In this document: positions 4,932-6,092 of the stretch, in pieces | Numbering within the stretch: the stretch's first letter is position 1 | Layout of the letters: every line of letters begins with the position of its first letter | Source: Clostridiales bacterium | Lineage (GTDB): Bacteria; Bacillota; Clostridia; Oscillospirales; QAMX01 | NCBI GenBank assembly: GCA_016285815.1 | Contig: JAEERN010000039.1 | Span: forward strand, 1 to 6,092 | Reading direction: 5' to 3' | DNA length: 6,092 nt | The notes under the pieces: generated by a model | Databases searched by the model: none | What the model saw: the letters and a program-made list of their open reading frames with translations, nothing else | What the model was told of the DNA's origin: nothing | Program-made: the position numbers and the translations under genes

Positions 4932-5597
4932 ATGGTCTGGCTCAGAGACGGCGAAGTGATCCTGTTCCAGGGAGATTCCATCACCCACGGGGGCCGAAGC
5001 CTCGACACCGACCCCAACCACGTCATGGGCCACGGCTATCAGTGCGTCGCGTCGGGGCGGCTGTGCGCGGAGAATCTGGACAAGCGGATCACGACCTATA
5101 ACCGGGGGATCAGCGGGAACCGCATCGCCGACCTGTACGGACGCTGGGCCGAGGACACGCTGGCGCTGAAGCCCACGATCCTCAGCATCCTCATCGGCGT
5201 CAACGACGCGTTTTTCTCGTGGCGGTCGGGCACCGGCTCGGATCCGGCGCGGTTCGGGAAGATCTATCGCCTGCTGCTGGACGAGGCGCGGGCGGCCGGA
5301 CCGGAGACGGTCTTCGTGCTGATGGAACCCTTCACGGGGCCGTGCTTCGCCGACGCGGACGCGCGGGAGTTCATGTCCCGGCGGGTGGCCGAGCTGGCCG
5401 CCGTGACGCGGCGGGTGGCGGCGGACTGCGGTGCGGTCTTCGTGCCGCTTCAGAAGATGCTGGACCGGGCCGCCGGGGTCGCCGGGCCGGAGCGGATCCT
5501 GTGGGACGGCATCCACCCCACCGTCATCGGCCACGAGCTCATCGCCCGCCGGTGGATGGCCGTCGTCGGGCGGGAGCTGGCGAAAATCCGGGGATAG
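4932..5597 (+). CDS. SGNH/GDSL-family hydrolase (esterase/lipase-like)
   Basis: The protein has 221 residues from the ATG at 4932; AGGAGG (4918-4923) lies 8 nt upstream and the promoter is at 4845-4873, so longer in-frame starts to the left are not used. All four SGNH blocks are present: block I FQGDSITHGGR (12-22) with nucleophile S16; block II NRGISGNRIADL (57-68) with the oxyanion glycine; block III GVND (89-92) with N91; block V DGIHP (192-196) with D192 and H195 completing the triad. The family hydrolyses carboxylic esters, such as acetyl groups on sugars or acyl groups on lipids. This sequence looks closest to the small single-domain bacterial type related to carbohydrate acetylesterases and lysophospholipase L1. 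There is no signal peptide, so it acts in the cytoplasm, perhaps deacetylating imported oligosaccharides (inference). No sugar-utilisation genes are beside it to confirm this. Confidence 0.92.
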   Translation: MVWLRDGEVILFQGDSITHGGRSLDTDPNHVMGHGYQCVASGRLCAENLDKRITTYNRGISGNRIADLYGRWAEDTLALKPTILSILIGVNDAFFSWRSGTGSDPARFGKIYRLLLDEARAAGPETVFVLMEPFTGPCFADADAREFMSRRVAELAAVTRRVAADCGAVFVPLQKMLDRAAGVAGPERILWDGIHPTVIGHELIARRWMAVVGRELAKIRG

Positions 5598-5598
5598 G

Positions 5599-5619
5599 GC
5601 CGCGCGCCCCTTGCGCGGC
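5599..5619. repeat. Inverted repeat between the SGNH stop and the next promoter
   Basis: Arms GCCGCGC (5599-5605) and GCGCGGC (5613-5619) enclose a 7-nt loop directly after the stop codon. The -35 hexamer TTGCGC (5611-5616) spans the loop end and the 3' arm. A short T4 (5626-5629) follows after a gap, so it may be a weak terminator of the hydrolase gene that shares sequence with the next promoter. Confidence 0.5.
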
Positions 5620-5639
5620 GGGGACTTTTGTGGTAGAAT
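5611..5639 (+). promoter_or_regulatory. Sigma-A promoter with extended -10 for the DUF3737 gene
   Basis: The -35 box TTGCGC (5611-5616) and -10 box TAGAAT (5634-5639) are 17 bp apart, with TGG (5631-5633) before the -10 box. The -35 box is weaker than elsewhere, but the TGGTAGAATAA block matches the other promoters here (TGGTATAATAA, TGGTAAAATAA). Only 22 bp separate the following terminator from the next ATG, so this is the only place a dedicated promoter could lie. Confidence 0.72.
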
Positions 5640-5649
5640 AAAGCGGAAA

Positions 5650-5690
5650 GCGCGGGGGCGGGAAGGGACCCGCCCCCGCGCGGGCTTTTT
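5650..5690 (+). terminator. Terminator-like hairpin in the DUF3737 leader (possible attenuator)
   Basis: Perfect 13-bp arms GCGCGGGGGCGGG (5650-5662) and CCCGCCCCCGCGC (5669-5681) enclose a 6-nt AAGGGA loop and are followed by GGGC and five T (5686-5690). It is an efficient-looking intrinsic terminator 52 bp after the SGNH stop, but it lies between the promoter at 5611-5639 and the ATG at 5713. Transcripts from that promoter would begin with this hairpin. It may simply end the hydrolase transcript, or it may control entry into the downstream gene. Confidence 0.75.
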
Positions 5691-5712
5691 GAGGTGCGAG
5701 GTCAAAGAAACC

Positions 5713-6092
5713 ATGAGTGAAAAACGAGAGATCCGTCAGCAGATCCTGACGGGCGAGCGGGCGCTGTTCGCGTCCCGGGATCTGGCGGTCGTGGACTGTA
5801 TCTTCGCCGACGGGGAGTCGCCCCTGAAGGAGAGCGCCGGGCTGGACGTCCGGGGCAGCATGTTCCGCTGGAAATATCCGCTTTGGTACTGTAAGGACGT
5901 GACGGTCCGGGACACGGTCTGGTTCGAGATGGCCCGGGCGGGCGTCTGGTATACCGAGGACCTCGTCGTTTCGGACTGTATGATCGAGGCGCCGAAGAAC
6001 TTCCGCCGCTGCCGCAGGCTGACGCTGGAGAACGTCCGCTTTTCCAACGCCGCCGAGACCCTGTGGCAGTGCTCGGACGTGACGCTGGACAA
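5713..6092 (+). CDS. DUF3737 family protein, beta-helix type (C-terminal part missing)
   Basis: The first 126 residues are visible and the frame is still open at the right edge; the family is usually about 280 residues, so a little under half is present. A GAGGT (5698-5702) lies 10 nt before the ATG. The segments LTGERALFASRDL (12-24), ADGESPLKES (32-41), GSMFRWKYPLWY (47-58), WFEMARAGVWYTEDL (68-82), MIEAPKNFRRC (87-97) and FSNAAETLWQC (107-117) match the conserved core of DUF3737 as I know it. Each repeat (such as DLAVVDCIF, DVTVRDTVW, DLVVSDCMI, RLTLENVRF) is a short strand turn of about 20 residues, as in a right-handed parallel beta-helix. No signal peptide is seen, so it is probably cytoplasmic. 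The family's function is not established; the beta-helix form would suit binding or modifying a carbohydrate, but that is inference. Its leader contains a terminator-like hairpin. Confidence 0.9.
   Translation, partial: MSEKREIRQQILTGERALFASRDLAVVDCIFADGESPLKESAGLDVRGSMFRWKYPLWYCKDVTVRDTVWFEMARAGVWYTEDLVVSDCMIEAPKNFRRCRRLTLENVRFSNAAETLWQCSDVTLD

Noticed and set aside
5736..6092. Minus-strand frame opposite the DUF3737 gene
   Set aside because: The plus strand matches a conserved family throughout; the antisense product has no recognisable features.
1..6092. New defence, mobile or biosynthetic system
   Set aside because: Gene families are mixed and each gene has its own promoter; there are no nucleases, toxin-antitoxin pairs, reverse transcriptases, integrases or CRISPR-like spacers.

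Overview
The window is GC-rich bacterial chromosome (roughly two-thirds G+C by eye). It has compact intergenic regions, strong AGGAG-type ribosome binding sites, near-consensus sigma-A promoters and GC-rich intrinsic terminators. The protein families (VanY-like carboxypeptidase, DUF3737, the FPEDSS-type acyltransferase, a Thr-rich lipoprotein) suggest a high-GC Clostridia member, probably an Oscillospirales-like gut organism. That placement is inference from protein style, not a phylogenetic result. There is no rRNA, tRNA, CRISPR array, transposon or phage gene.

Layout, left to right: (1) a minus-strand, membrane-anchored VanY-like D-Ala-D-Ala carboxypeptidase, cut off by the left edge (1-543). 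(2) A divergent intergenic region with an orphan rightward terminator and a strong promoter. (3) A plus-strand PlsC-like acyltransferase (752-1432), then a calcineurin-like metallophosphoesterase (1530-2714) with its own promoter, ending in a strong terminator that can work in both directions. (4) Two minus-strand genes reading toward that terminator: a secreted lipoprotein of unknown function (3490-4581), then a GNAT acetyltransferase (2826-3314), each with its own promoter. (5) A 350-bp divergent region (4582-4931) with two promoters, an orphan leftward terminator, a G9 run and a perfect 24-bp palindrome. (6) A plus-strand SGNH/GDSL hydrolase (4932-5597). (7) The start of a plus-strand DUF3737 protein (from 5713), cut off by the right edge, whose leader contains a complete terminator-like hairpin.

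The genes do not form an obvious pathway; nearly every one has its own promoter. A loose theme is cell-envelope and small-molecule processing (peptidoglycan trimming, lipid acylation, ester hydrolysis, a surface lipoprotein). I see no clear new multi-gene system. The most notable signals are regulatory: four of six promoters share an extended -10 of the form TGGTANNAT; five of six -35 boxes lie in or directly against an inverted repeat; three transcripts are predicted to start with a GC-rich hairpin. Three enzymes also carry substitutions at usually conserved motif positions.
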